Positions 26,873 to 35,441 of a stretch of 64,000 bases of DNA are shown here, one piece after another (the first letter of the stretch is position 1; each line of letters opens with the position of its first letter). Source of the stretch: Paracidovorax cattleyae (lineage in GTDB: Bacteria > Pseudomonadota > Gammaproteobacteria > Burkholderiales > Burkholderiaceae_C); the NCBI RefSeq assembly GCF_900104515.1, contig NZ_FNJL01000016.1, positions 1-64,000 on the forward strand, written 5' to 3'. The notes beneath the pieces were generated by a model. That model saw only the letters and a list, made by a program, of their open reading frames with translations, made no database searches and was not told where the DNA came from. The translations under genes were made by a program, and so were the position numbers.

Positions 26873-28102
26873 ATGGCCTCGACCATCAACACCAACATCG
26901 CCTCACTCAATGCGCAGCGCAACCTGGGCATGTCCGCCTCCTCGCTGAGCACGTCCATGCAGCGCCTGTCGTCCGGCCTGCGTGTGAACAGCGCCAAGGA
27001 CGATGCCGCCGGCCTGGCCATTGCCGAGCGCATGAACACCCAGGTGCGCGGCCTGGCTGTCGCATCGCGCAATGCCAACGACGGCATCTCGCTGGCGCAG
27101 ACGGCCGAAGGCGCGCTGGGCAAGGTGGGCGACATGCTGCAGCGCATGCGCGAGCTCGCCGTGCAGGCCAGCAACGCCACCAACAGCAAGGCCGACCGGA
27201 CCGCACTGCAGTCGGAAGTGAAGCAGCTGACCGACGAAATCGACCGCGTCTCCAAGCAGACGACGTTCAACGGCCAGAAGATCCTCGACGGCAGCTTCGC
27301 AGGCGCACTGTTCCAGGTGGGCGCCAACTCCGGCGACAACGTCACGCTGGGCTCGCTGGCCGACACCCGTGCAGCCGGGCTGGCCAACATCAGCTACTCC
27401 AGCACCTCCACGGCCATCTCGGTCGACGCTTCCGACACCACCATCAGCGGCTACAACACGGCCATCGCCGCCGGCACGCTGACCATCGCGGTGAACATGG
27501 GCAGCACGTCCACCACTATCGACCTGGGCGACATCAAGGCCGCGGGCTCCGGGGTGGAGCGCATGGGCCAGATCATGAGCGCCATCAACAACAAGTCGTC
27601 GGATACCGGCGTGACGGCCTTTCTGACCAAGAAGGACGACGGCACCTACGACCTGGAATTCGCGTCGGCCAAGCTCACCGATGCCACGCCGCCAGCCCCC
27701 GCCGCGGTGACGTTCTCGGGGTTCACCGTCGCCAACTCCGGATTCACGGCGCCCACCCTGACGGCCGCCACCGGCACGGACCAGAAGGGCATCGACACCG
27801 TCACCATTGCCACGCAGAAGGACGCGTGGGTGGCGTTGAAGAAGATCGACAGCGCCATCGACCAGGTGAACTCCGCACGCGCCGACCTGGGCGCACTGCA
27901 GAGCCGCTTCGAGAGCGCCATCGCCAACATCGACATCCAGGGAGAAAATATGGCGGCCGCCCGTGGCCGGATCATGGATGCCGACTTCGCCAAGGAAACG
28001 GCCAACCTGTCGCGCACGCAGATCCTGCAACAGGCCGGTACCGCCATGGTGGCCCAGGCCAACCAGTTGCCGCAGCAGGTGCTGAAGCTGCTGCAGGGCT
28101 GA
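26873..28102 (+). CDS. fliC: Flagellin 2
   Basis: Second flagellin, 409 residues, with conserved ends nearly the same as flagellin 1 and a differing central domain (for example SSTSTAISVDASDTTISG). The ATG at 26873 has AGGAG 7 bp upstream; the open frame before it is not family-like. It is divergent from flagellin 1 and ends at a strong terminator just before the acyl-carrier-protein gene. No FliA promoter was recognised upstream, so its expression may be lower or controlled differently. Confidence 0.97.
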   Translation: MASTINTNIASLNAQRNLGMSASSLSTSMQRLSSGLRVNSAKDDAAGLAIAERMNTQVRGLAVASRNANDGISLAQTAEGALGKVGDMLQRMRELAVQASNATNSKADRTALQSEVKQLTDEIDRVSKQTTFNGQKILDGSFAGALFQVGANSGDNVTLGSLADTRAAGLANISYSSTSTAISVDASDTTISGYNTAIAAGTLTIAVNMGSTSTTIDLGDIKAAGSGVERMGQIMSAINNKSSDTGVTAFLTKKDDGTYDLEFASAKLTDATPPAPAAVTFSGFTVANSGFTAPTLTAATGTDQKGIDTVTIATQKDAWVALKKIDSAIDQVNSARADLGALQSRFESAIANIDIQGENMAAARGRIMDADFAKETANLSRTQILQQAGTAMVAQANQLPQQVLKLLQG

Positions 28103-28127
28103 AAAAGTCCTCCGCGGGCTAATACAC

Positions 28128-28173
28128 TGCCGCTTGGGGCCGAAATATGGGTCTCAGCGGCAATTTTCTTTTT
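28128..28173 (+). terminator. Terminator/attenuator between flagellin 2 and the acp operon
   Basis: TGCCGCT (28128-28134) pairs with AGCGGCA (28156-28162); inner bases extend the stem to about 14 bp with two G-U pairs around the loop GAAATAT. TTTTCTTTTT follows, and the next bases are the GGAG SD of the acp gene. Transcripts from flagellin 2 must read through it to reach the modification genes. Confidence 0.75.
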
Positions 28174-28182
28174 GGAGCACGC

Positions 28183-28413
28183 ATGCCTTCGCCTTCCATC
28201 GAGCAGTTCATCGAAAGCTTTCTGACAGCCGTCGACTTCCAGGAGCCGGTGGAGGTCACCCCCGGTACCGAATTGCGTGCCCTGCCCGAGTGGGACTCCC
28301 TTGCCGCCCTGGGCGTCATCGTGATGTTCGACGTGGAGTACGGCAAGACGATCGTGGGGGACGACCTGAAGAACTGCACCACGATCACCGACCTCTACAA
28401 CCTGCTGGGATAG
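28183..28413 (+). CDS. Acyl carrier protein of the modification island
   Basis: Carrier protein of 76 residues with the phosphopantetheine site S39 in EWDSLAALGVI. It starts at ATG 28183 with GGAG 5 bp upstream. It differs from a housekeeping AcpP (whose motif is DSLD) and is followed directly by ketosynthase and reductase genes, so it probably carries a dedicated acyl chain for glycan decoration. Comparable acp-KAS-reductase sets sit beside flagellin genes in Pseudomonas syringae (viosamine island). Confidence 0.9.
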   Translation: MPSPSIEQFIESFLTAVDFQEPVEVTPGTELRALPEWDSLAALGVIVMFDVEYGKTIVGDDLKNCTTITDLYNLLG

Positions 28414-28420
28414 CAATACC

Positions 28421-29458
28421 ATGGGTCTGTCCACCCTGCACAACGTGCGTTTCGCAGGCATGACGAGTTGCGTGCCCAAGCGCGTGGTCTCCAACCTGGA
28501 GGATTGCCCGCCGAAAATGCGCTCCGAAAGGGAGCGCCTCGTGCGCAACATCGGCATCCGGCAGCGCCGCCTGTGCGCGTCATGGCAGTGCTTTTCCGAC
28601 CTGGCGATGGACGCCACCGAAAAGCTCCTGGAGGAACTGCAGTGGGCCCGGGAGGAAGTGGATGCGCTCATCGTGGTCACGCAGTCGCCCGACTACCCGA
28701 TTCCCTCGACCGCCATCATCCTGCAGGACCGCCTGGGGCTGCCGCACTCCACCATCGCATTCGACGTGAACCTGGGTTGCTCCGGCTACCCCTTCGGCCT
28801 GCACCTGCTGGGCAGCATGATTGCGTCGGGCGCGGTGAAGAAGGGCCTGCTGCTGGTGGGCGACCGTTCCGCGAGCGAGCGGGATCCCCTGTTTTCCGAT
28901 GCGGGAACCGCCACGGCCCTCGAGTTCGACCCGGCAGCCCCGCCCATGTATTTCGACCTCAACAACGACGGCAGTGGCTACAAGGCCATCATCAAGCCGG
29001 TGGGCGGGCACCGGGAACCCTACGCCTTCCACCACAGCGTCCCGACACGCGACGAGGATGGCGAGCTGCAATGGCCGGACCGCCTGCTGCTCGACGGGCC
29101 GGCGGTGCTGAGCTTCTCCACCCAGCGGGTCCCGCCCGCCGTGGAACGCACGCTCCAATATGCGGGCGTATCGAAGGACGACGTGGACTACTTCGTCTTC
29201 CACCAGGCCAACCGGATGATCAACGAAACCATCCGCAAGAAGCTGGCGCTCGCTCCGGAGAAGGTGCCCTCGACGCTGGCTGACTACGGCAACACCAGCG
29301 GCGCGACCCTGCCCGTCACGATGACGGCGCGGCTCAACGAGGTGCTGGAGAACGGCTCGCACAAGCTGCTGTTGAGCGGATTCGGCATCGGCCTTTCCTG
29401 GGGCACATGCATTCTGGACATTTCGGGGGCCCGATTCCCGGCCATGCTGGAGTCCTGA
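28421..29458 (+). CDS. 3-oxoacyl-ACP synthase III-like ketosynthase
   Basis: Thiolase-fold condensing enzyme of 345 residues with the KASIII triad C120 (NLGCSGYPFG), H261 (VFHQANRM) and N291 (YGNTSGA). It begins 7 bp after acp. By family it would condense an acyl-CoA with malonyl-ACP; here probably to form a short 3-oxoacyl-ACP for the island's acyltransferase. Substrate is inferred from context. Confidence 0.93.
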   Translation: MGLSTLHNVRFAGMTSCVPKRVVSNLEDCPPKMRSERERLVRNIGIRQRRLCASWQCFSDLAMDATEKLLEELQWAREEVDALIVVTQSPDYPIPSTAIILQDRLGLPHSTIAFDVNLGCSGYPFGLHLLGSMIASGAVKKGLLLVGDRSASERDPLFSDAGTATALEFDPAAPPMYFDLNNDGSGYKAIIKPVGGHREPYAFHHSVPTRDEDGELQWPDRLLLDGPAVLSFSTQRVPPAVERTLQYAGVSKDDVDYFVFHQANRMINETIRKKLALAPEKVPSTLADYGNTSGATLPVTMTARLNEVLENGSHKLLLSGFGIGLSWGTCILDISGARFPAMLES

Positions 29459-29461
29459 CCC

Positions 29462-30229
29462 ATGGATGCCGCCCCGACGCCGTTCCATCTCACAGGCCAG
29501 CGCATCCTCGTGACGGGGGCAACGTCCGGCCTTGGCCATGCCATTGCCCTCGCATGCGCCCGCATGGGGGCCCAGGTGATCGGCGTGGGGCGGGACGAAG
29601 CCCGCCTCGCCCGCACGCTCGAGGCCCTGCAGGCCGCGGCCCCCGGTGCAAGCCACCTTGCAGTGCGGGCCGACCTGACCCAGGCTGGCGATCGCTCTGC
29701 CCTGGTGGAGCAGATCGGCCCGTCGCCACTGAGCGGCGTTGTCCACAGTGCAGGCATCTCGCGCCTGTCCCCCGTGCGGATGATCACCGAACAGCATCTG
29801 CGCGAAGTGCAGGCCATCAATGTCGATGCCCCCATGCTGCTGACACAGGCACTGCTCAAGCGCAACCTGGTTGCGCAGGGTGGCTCGCTGGTGTTCATCG
29901 CCTCGATCGCGGCGCACATCGGCGTGCCGGGCGTGGCAGCGTACTCGGGCACCAAGGCCGCGCTGATTGCGATGGTCCGCTGCCTCGCGATGGAAGTGGT
30001 CAAGCGGGGCGTCCGTGCGAACTGCCTTTCCCCCGCCCTGGTGGAGACACCGCTGCTCGACGCCACCGCCACGCTGGTGGGCTCGATGGAGCAGGAGCGC
30101 GGCAACTACCCGCTCGGCTTTGGCCGCCCCGACGACGTGGCGAACGCCGCTGTATTCCTGCTGTCCCAGGCCAGCCGATGGATCACGGGAACGACGCTCA
30201 TCATGGACGGCGGGCTCACCATCAGCTGA
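29462..30229 (+). CDS. Short-chain dehydrogenase, 3-oxoacyl-ACP reductase-like
   Basis: Classical SDR of 255 residues with cofactor motif TGATSGLG near residue 18-25, HSAG near 95, and catalytic S148, Y161 and K165 (YSGTK). It starts 3 bp after the ketosynthase stop. The likely role is reducing the 3-oxoacyl-ACP to a 3-hydroxyacyl-ACP, by analogy to FabG and VioR; acting on a sugar is the alternative. Confidence 0.92.
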   Translation: MDAAPTPFHLTGQRILVTGATSGLGHAIALACARMGAQVIGVGRDEARLARTLEALQAAAPGASHLAVRADLTQAGDRSALVEQIGPSPLSGVVHSAGISRLSPVRMITEQHLREVQAINVDAPMLLTQALLKRNLVAQGGSLVFIASIAAHIGVPGVAAYSGTKAALIAMVRCLAMEVVKRGVRANCLSPALVETPLLDATATLVGSMEQERGNYPLGFGRPDDVANAAVFLLSQASRWITGTTLIMDGGLTIS

Positions 30230-30238
30230 TCATCCCCC

Positions 30239-30904
30239 ATGACTGCCCGTACCGAAGACACGATCGAACCGCGCCGGAACCTGCTCATCGTGGGGGCCGG
30301 CGGCTTCGGCCGCGAGGTGTTGACGTACATCGAGGATGACAATCCGCTGTTCCGCCCGAAGGGTTTCCTCGATTCACGGACTTCGGCACTGGACGGTCTG
30401 GAGCGCTCCGTCGGCATTGTGGGCGACCCCCTGACCTATGTTCCGGTCGATGGCGATGTTTTCATGGCGGCGCTGGGTGATCCCGCTGCACGGCACAAAT
30501 ACACCGAAGTCCTTCGTTCCGTGCACGATGTCGACTTTGCCACGGTAGTGCACCCACAGGCCCACGTGACCCGGCACGCCCGGCTGGGCCGCGGCTGCAT
30601 CATCGGCCCCCGCGTGGGTATCTCCGTGGATGTGCAGGTGGGTGATTTCGTGTGCATCCAGGAATACACCGTTGTCGGTCACGACGTGCGCATAGGAGAC
30701 TGGTGCCAGATCAACAGCCATTGCTCCATCGGCGGGGGAGCCAGGATCGGCAATTTCGTGTCGATCCACCCCAATTGCGTCATCACGAGCGGGACGGTGA
30801 TCGGAGACAACGTCAAGGTCGGCGCCGGCAGCGTCGTGTACGGGCGCATCCCGCCCAACATCACCATCATGGGCAACCCGGCCCGGCGCTTTTCGTGGAA
30901 CTGA
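30239..30904 (+). CDS. NeuD/PglD-type left-handed beta-helix acyltransferase
   Basis: Sugar O- or N-acyltransferase of 221 residues. The N-terminal Rossmann-like domain (IVGAGGFGREVLTYI) binds nucleotide sugar in PglD; the C-terminal hexapeptide repeats (HARLGRGCIIGP to NVKVGAGSVVYG) form the trimeric beta-helix with catalytic His near 140. It follows the acp, ketosynthase and reductase genes and may transfer their acyl chain to an amino sugar. The donor (acyl-ACP or acyl-CoA) is not known. Confidence 0.88.
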   Translation: MTARTEDTIEPRRNLLIVGAGGFGREVLTYIEDDNPLFRPKGFLDSRTSALDGLERSVGIVGDPLTYVPVDGDVFMAALGDPAARHKYTEVLRSVHDVDFATVVHPQAHVTRHARLGRGCIIGPRVGISVDVQVGDFVCIQEYTVVGHDVRIGDWCQINSHCSIGGGARIGNFVSIHPNCVITSGTVIGDNVKVGAGSVVYGRIPPNITIMGNPARRFSWN

Positions 30905-30935
30905 AGGCGCGCCTGCACCGGTCCACAGCCCCCAA

Positions 30936-32195
30936 ATGGCAGCGTACGCACCTCCCATGAATTCCAGGACAACGCCCTTCGCGCCAGGCGCCCTGGCCAG
31001 CCGCATCAACCTTGGCCGCATTCATCGCAAAGACGCGCTGGCCGCAATGCTGGAGCTCTACCGTCGCGATCCGCATTTCTGCATTCCCGGGCAGGCACGT
31101 GAAATCCTGGCACGCAAGGGCCGCCAGGCGCGCTTCATCCTTCTGGGGACCAAGACGTTCGCGGAGGTCTTCATCCGGGCGACGCGCGATGAAGGCTGGG
31201 CTCTTGCGGTGGTCGACGATTTCAAGTGCCGTGGCGGTGAAAAATACCATGGCGTGGACATCATCCCGACCCGGCAGTTTCTCGGGATGGTGAAGGGCGA
31301 TCCGGACATCATCGCCATCAACTGCTGCCGCACGGATTATTCACGGCGCTTTTTCGATCGGCTGTGTTCGCGCGAAGGCATTGCCCACCTCAACCATGAG
31401 CAGGTCACCCGGCTGTTCGACATGAACGACCGCGTGGACTACCGCACGGCGGATTGGGCGCCCGTCATCAGCAGCCGGTTCGAGGAGTTCCAGTTGCTGG
31501 AGGGCCGGCTGGAGGATCCACATTCCGTAGATACGCTGCACAGCGTGCTGATGTTCCACCTGAGCTGCAATCCCGAGTGGTATCTCACTGTCGCGAGACC
31601 GTATTCCACCCTGTACTTCCGTTCCGGCCTGCTGGACTTTTCAGACAACGAAAGATTCGTGGACTGCGGCGCATCGATCGGCGAATCGACGACGGGGTTG
31701 CTGGGCATCACGGGGGATCGCATGGAGCACTCCTGGATGATCGAGCCCGACCGGTTCAACCTGGATGTGTTGCGCAAGCTGCAGAGCAGCTATGCGGGCA
31801 CGGACCTGGAATCCAGGATATCCCTCCATCCATTCGCCGTGGGGGACTCCGATGCACAAGTGCCGTTCCACCACCTCGGGGGACACGGAAGCAGCATCGC
31901 CGTAAGCCCGGATGCCACGCTGGAAAGCGTGTCCGTGCGCCGCATCGACGACATCATCGACGCACCGCCCACCTTCATCAAGATGGACATCGAAGGCTTC
32001 GAGATCCCGGCGCTGCGCGGCGCGCGCGGCGCCATCCGGTCGGGCCTGCCCAAAATGGCGATTTCCGCCTATCACCGCGCGACGGATCTGCTGGAGATCC
32101 CGGCCCTGGTGGATGCGATATCCCCCGGCTACTCGATCGGCCTGCAGCACCACACCGAGGATCGCTGGGACACCTGTCTTTATTTTTACCGCTGA
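30936..32195 (+). CDS. FkbM-family methyltransferase with N-terminal extra domain
   Basis: Protein of 419 residues. The C-terminal half is an FkbM SAM-dependent methyltransferase (FVDCGASIGEST, then SVRRIDDIID and IKMDIEGFEIPALRGA). The N-terminal half (about 40-150) looks like a PglD_N-type Rossmann domain: RFILLGTKTFAEVF, VVDDF, then YHGVDIIPTRQFL. Likely an O-methyltransferase for a surface sugar. Start is uncertain; ATG 30957 is possible and neither has a clear SD. It lies 3 bp before the WavE-like gene. Confidence 0.85.
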   Translation: MAAYAPPMNSRTTPFAPGALASRINLGRIHRKDALAAMLELYRRDPHFCIPGQAREILARKGRQARFILLGTKTFAEVFIRATRDEGWALAVVDDFKCRGGEKYHGVDIIPTRQFLGMVKGDPDIIAINCCRTDYSRRFFDRLCSREGIAHLNHEQVTRLFDMNDRVDYRTADWAPVISSRFEEFQLLEGRLEDPHSVDTLHSVLMFHLSCNPEWYLTVARPYSTLYFRSGLLDFSDNERFVDCGASIGESTTGLLGITGDRMEHSWMIEPDRFNLDVLRKLQSSYAGTDLESRISLHPFAVGDSDAQVPFHHLGGHGSSIAVSPDATLESVSVRRIDDIIDAPPTFIKMDIEGFEIPALRGARGAIRSGLPKMAISAYHRATDLLEIPALVDAISPGYSIGLQHHTEDRWDTCLYFYR

Positions 32196-32198
32196 GCC

Positions 32199-33446
32199 AT
32201 GGCCAAAGTCCGAGGCGGCCTCGACCGCGTTCTGCTGAAGTATCCCGACATCGACCTGTCCCGCATCCGCCTGATCGGATGGGGAGGCGGCCAGGCTTTC
32301 ACGGACTACTACCCGTTGCTGGGCTTGCCTGTGGAGTACACGGTATGTCCCTTTGCGGCCAATCAGGGCAAACAGATCCATGGCGTCACCGTGAAGAGCC
32401 CCGAGGCGTTGATGCAGGAGCCCCACGATGACGTGCTGGTGGTGGTCTTCGCGGCGCATTCGGCGGAGATCATGAACCAGATCCGCAATTTCTGGGGAGA
32501 CTACCGGTGCGTGCCGGCACTGACCCACAGCCCGCGCCACGGAGATATCGACCAGCTCCAGGCGTTCGCCCGGGTGTTCGAGGGCCTGTCCATCCAGCGT
32601 ACGACGCCACACCGCACTCCTTCCCTCGGCATCTTCGTGCAGGGACCGGTCTTTTCCTATACGCCGATGGCGCTCGCCTGGCAGCGAATGGCCCATCCTG
32701 AGGCCTACGTGTGTCTGGTGACCTGGGAGCACCAGAGCGCGGCCAGCCTGGATGCCTGCCGCCCCTGGGTGGATGCCGTGCTGACCCTGCATCAGCCGGA
32801 GGCCATGGTGGACAGCCGCAACGCCATCATCCGCTCGGCCAAGGCAGGTGCCCTGCATCTGAGCGAGGTGGGAGTGCCCTATGCAGTGCGCATGCGCAGC
32901 GATACCGTCATCACGGGCTCGCTCTATCGCACCATAGAAGAGCTGTTCGACGACGGAAGCAGGAACGCCGGGAAATTCGGCTTCCTGGCGCACTCCTCCT
33001 GGAAACAGATTCCCTTCCATTTCTCGGAGAGATTTCTTGTCAGCCGCACCGAGGACATGTGCGCGCTGTGGTCGCTGCCGGAAGACATGCGGGGCCCCGA
33101 CCAGATTCGGCACCGCACCGACGAGCACTATCAGCAGATCCAGAAGGCTGCCGTGGAATGCCTGCTGTGGCAGAGCCTGGCCCGTCAATGGAATGAGCCG
33201 GCCCGGGATCTTGCCGATGGCTACCGCTTCGCGGCCAACCACCTCGTGCCGATGGACGAATACGCCGACGTGCTGTCTTTCAAGAACATCCCGCTTTTCA
33301 ACCTGACGCTGAACAAAGGCTTCGTGGGCACACCCGACTGGTGGAGAGAGGTTTATGCCGACCTGCCGTCAGCCATGCGCCAGGCCGATGCGGAAAGTGC
33401 GCAGGAGTTCACGATCGCGGAATTTTTCGCCGGACGCGTCGGCTGA
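32199..33446 (+). CDS. WavE-like glycan biosynthesis protein
   Basis: Protein of 415 residues. From about residue 145 it resembles WavE-family (Vibrio cholerae LPS core) proteins: GIFVQGPVFSYTPMA, then YVCLVTWEHQ, then VRMRSDTVITG, probably a GT-A-like glycosyltransferase. The first 110 residues form a separate Rossmann-like domain (IRLIGWGGGQAF, then HGVTVKSPEALMQE). It is the last plus-strand gene of the island, convergent with the OYE gene. Donor and acceptor unknown. Confidence 0.75.
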   Translation: MAKVRGGLDRVLLKYPDIDLSRIRLIGWGGGQAFTDYYPLLGLPVEYTVCPFAANQGKQIHGVTVKSPEALMQEPHDDVLVVVFAAHSAEIMNQIRNFWGDYRCVPALTHSPRHGDIDQLQAFARVFEGLSIQRTTPHRTPSLGIFVQGPVFSYTPMALAWQRMAHPEAYVCLVTWEHQSAASLDACRPWVDAVLTLHQPEAMVDSRNAIIRSAKAGALHLSEVGVPYAVRMRSDTVITGSLYRTIEELFDDGSRNAGKFGFLAHSSWKQIPFHFSERFLVSRTEDMCALWSLPEDMRGPDQIRHRTDEHYQQIQKAAVECLLWQSLARQWNEPARDLADGYRFAANHLVPMDEYADVLSFKNIPLFNLTLNKGFVGTPDWWREVYADLPSAMRQADAESAQEFTIAEFFAGRVG

Positions 33447-33471
33447 CGCATGCGGCAGGGCTGCGGGAACA

Positions 33472-34518
33472 TCAATACAGCACGCCGCGCATTTCAGGAA
33501 CCATGGGCCCCGGCGCCTCCCCGCGTTCCAGCTTGCGGACGAAATCAGGATTGGCCAGGATGGCCCGGCCCCAGGTGACCATGTCCAGAAGCCTTTCCGC
33601 GATTTCCAGCTCGGCGTCCTCGGTGGACAACGATGCGCCGCCCATGAGGAAGTGCGGCCACAGCGGCCGCACCCGCCGGATGATCCTGCCCGACGTTTCC
33701 GCATAGGGTGCGTCCGCGCAGCTGATGTCCAGTTGCCGCAGTCCCAGGCGATCCAGGCCCGGGATGAGGTATGCGAGCATCTCGTCCAGATCCGGCCAGT
33801 CGTAGAGCCCCCCCATCATGCGCGAGGGTGACAGCCGGACCATCAGGCGCCGGGGGCCGCAGATCGGCAGCAGGCGTTCCACGAGTTCCAGCACGATCCG
33901 GCAGCGGTTTTCGACCGAACCGCCATACGCGTCGGTGCGGTCGTTGATGCGCGCATCGAGGAACTGGTCGATCAGGTAGCCATGGCCCATGTGGATCTGT
34001 ACCCCGTCGAACCCCACCGCCAGCGCCCGGCGCGCGGCGTCCTCGAACAGGCGGTAGAGGTCGGGCATCTCCGATGCCAGCAAGGCGCGGGGCTCGCCAT
34101 ACGGCTGGCCGTTCTGCCGGTTGATGCCCGCAGCGGCGCGGCCCGTGGAGCTGACGGGCGCCAGCCCGCCCGTGAAATCGGGATGGGAGATCCGGCCGCA
34201 GTGCCAGAGCTGGGCGACGATGCGCGTTCCCGCTGCCTGCACCTGCCGGATGGCGGGCACCCAGCTTTGCGCCTGCTCGTCGGTCTGCAAGTGCGGCACG
34301 TTCCGGTAGCCATCCGCCGAAGAATGGATCACGATCCCTTCGGTCAGGATGAGCGCCACGCCCGCCTCCGCGCGTCGGGCGTAGTAAGCGGCGATATCCG
34401 CCGTGCACCGGTGCCCGGCATCCGCGAAGCCGCGGGTCATGGCGGCCATGGCGACGCGGTTGCGCAAATGGCCGAAGGTTTCTTCGTGCGTGAAAGGGGC
34501 CAGCAGTTGCGAAGTCAT
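33472..34518 (-). CDS. Old Yellow Enzyme-family NADH:flavin oxidoreductase
   Basis: FMN TIM-barrel of 348 residues with conserved QLWHCGRISHPDF, then IHMGHGYLIDQFLDARINDR and YGGSVENRCR. These enzymes reduce activated C=C bonds. Its ATG overlaps the stop of the upstream RmlD-like gene (ATGA), so it belongs to the sugar operon, which is unusual for this family. It may reduce an unsaturated sugar or acyl intermediate, or supply electrons; both are inference. Confidence 0.9.
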   Translation of the reverse strand: MTSQLLAPFTHEETFGHLRNRVAMAAMTRGFADAGHRCTADIAAYYARRAEAGVALILTEGIVIHSSADGYRNVPHLQTDEQAQSWVPAIRQVQAAGTRIVAQLWHCGRISHPDFTGGLAPVSSTGRAAAGINRQNGQPYGEPRALLASEMPDLYRLFEDAARRALAVGFDGVQIHMGHGYLIDQFLDARINDRTDAYGGSVENRCRIVLELVERLLPICGPRRLMVRLSPSRMMGGLYDWPDLDEMLAYLIPGLDRLGLRQLDISCADAPYAETSGRIIRRVRPLWPHFLMGGASLSTEDAELEIAERLLDMVTWGRAILANPDFVRKLERGEAPGPMVPEMRGVLY

Positions 34519-35441
34519 GGGGCGAACATCGTGGTGAAGTAGGGTTGGGCGAGGTAGCTGGCCAGGCTGTCCTGCCAGCTGCGCTGGCGGTCCAGGCCGC
34601 GGGCCTGGAGCGCGGCATTGCGCATCACGACGGCGGCCGGCCGCATGGCTTTCTCCTTGCGGGCCATGGTTTCCGCAGCCACCCGGGCGATCTCGATCCG
34701 CCCGTCCAGGCCCAGCAACCGCACGATCTCCGATGCGAGCTCGAAGAAGGAAGCCTGGCCGTGGGAAGCCATGCAGAAGCGGCCGGTCTCGCCACGCGCC
34801 AGCAGCAGCAGGCCGTTGTAGGCCAGGTCGTCCGTGAGCGTGGGCTGCCAGACCCGGTCGCCGATTTCCATCCGGTCCGCCCCGGAGCACAACATGCCCG
34901 CGAGATGGGGAATCAGTTTGCCGACGAAGTTCTTGTCACGTGCCTGCTCGCCGAAAAATCCGCCCATGCGCACCACCAGCGCATCGGGCGCGTGCTGCAG
35001 CGCCATCTGCTCCGCCTCCAGTTTCAGCCGCCCATACACGCTCAGCGGCCGGGCGGGCGTGGTCTCGTCCACCGTCTCACTCCCGTCGTAGACCAGGAAC
35101 GTCTGCGGGAAGAAGAAGCGGGCTTCGCATTCCCGGGCCAGCGCGGCCACATGGCGGGAGCCAAGGACCTGCACCTGCGCCGCCTCGTCGGGATGGTCCT
35201 CGCACCAATTGACGTCCGAACACACGGCGCAATGGATGACGATATCCGGCCTCCATGCACGCAGTGCTTCGGCCTGCTCCCGGTGGCGCACGTCGAATGC
35301 GCTCCGGTCCAGCGCCGCGACCACGGCAGTGGGGACGTGTGCGGCCAGGTGGCGGGCGAATGCGCTTCCCAGCATGCCCCCGGCACCCGTGATGAGCACG
35401 CGGGCACCCTGCAGGCCGGAGAGTTCATCAGGATCGCGCAT
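34515..35441 (-). CDS. RmlD-like NAD(P)-dependent sugar reductase
   Basis: Extended SDR of 308 residues with VLITGAGGMLGSAF at the N-terminus, IHCAVCSDVNWCEDHP and the YGRLK catalytic segment. It resembles dTDP-4-dehydrorhamnose reductases, which reduce the 4-keto group. ATG 35441 overlaps the upstream epimerase gene by 14 bp. It may make the final 4-ketoreduction of the CDP-deoxysugar. Confidence 0.87.
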   Translation of the reverse strand: MRDPDELSGLQGARVLITGAGGMLGSAFARHLAAHVPTAVVAALDRSAFDVRHREQAEALRAWRPDIVIHCAVCSDVNWCEDHPDEAAQVQVLGSRHVAALARECEARFFFPQTFLVYDGSETVDETTPARPLSVYGRLKLEAEQMALQHAPDALVVRMGGFFGEQARDKNFVGKLIPHLAGMLCSGADRMEIGDRVWQPTLTDDLAYNGLLLLARGETGRFCMASHGQASFFELASEIVRLLGLDGRIEIARVAAETMARKEKAMRPAAVVMRNAALQARGLDRQRSWQDSLASYLAQPYFTTMFAP

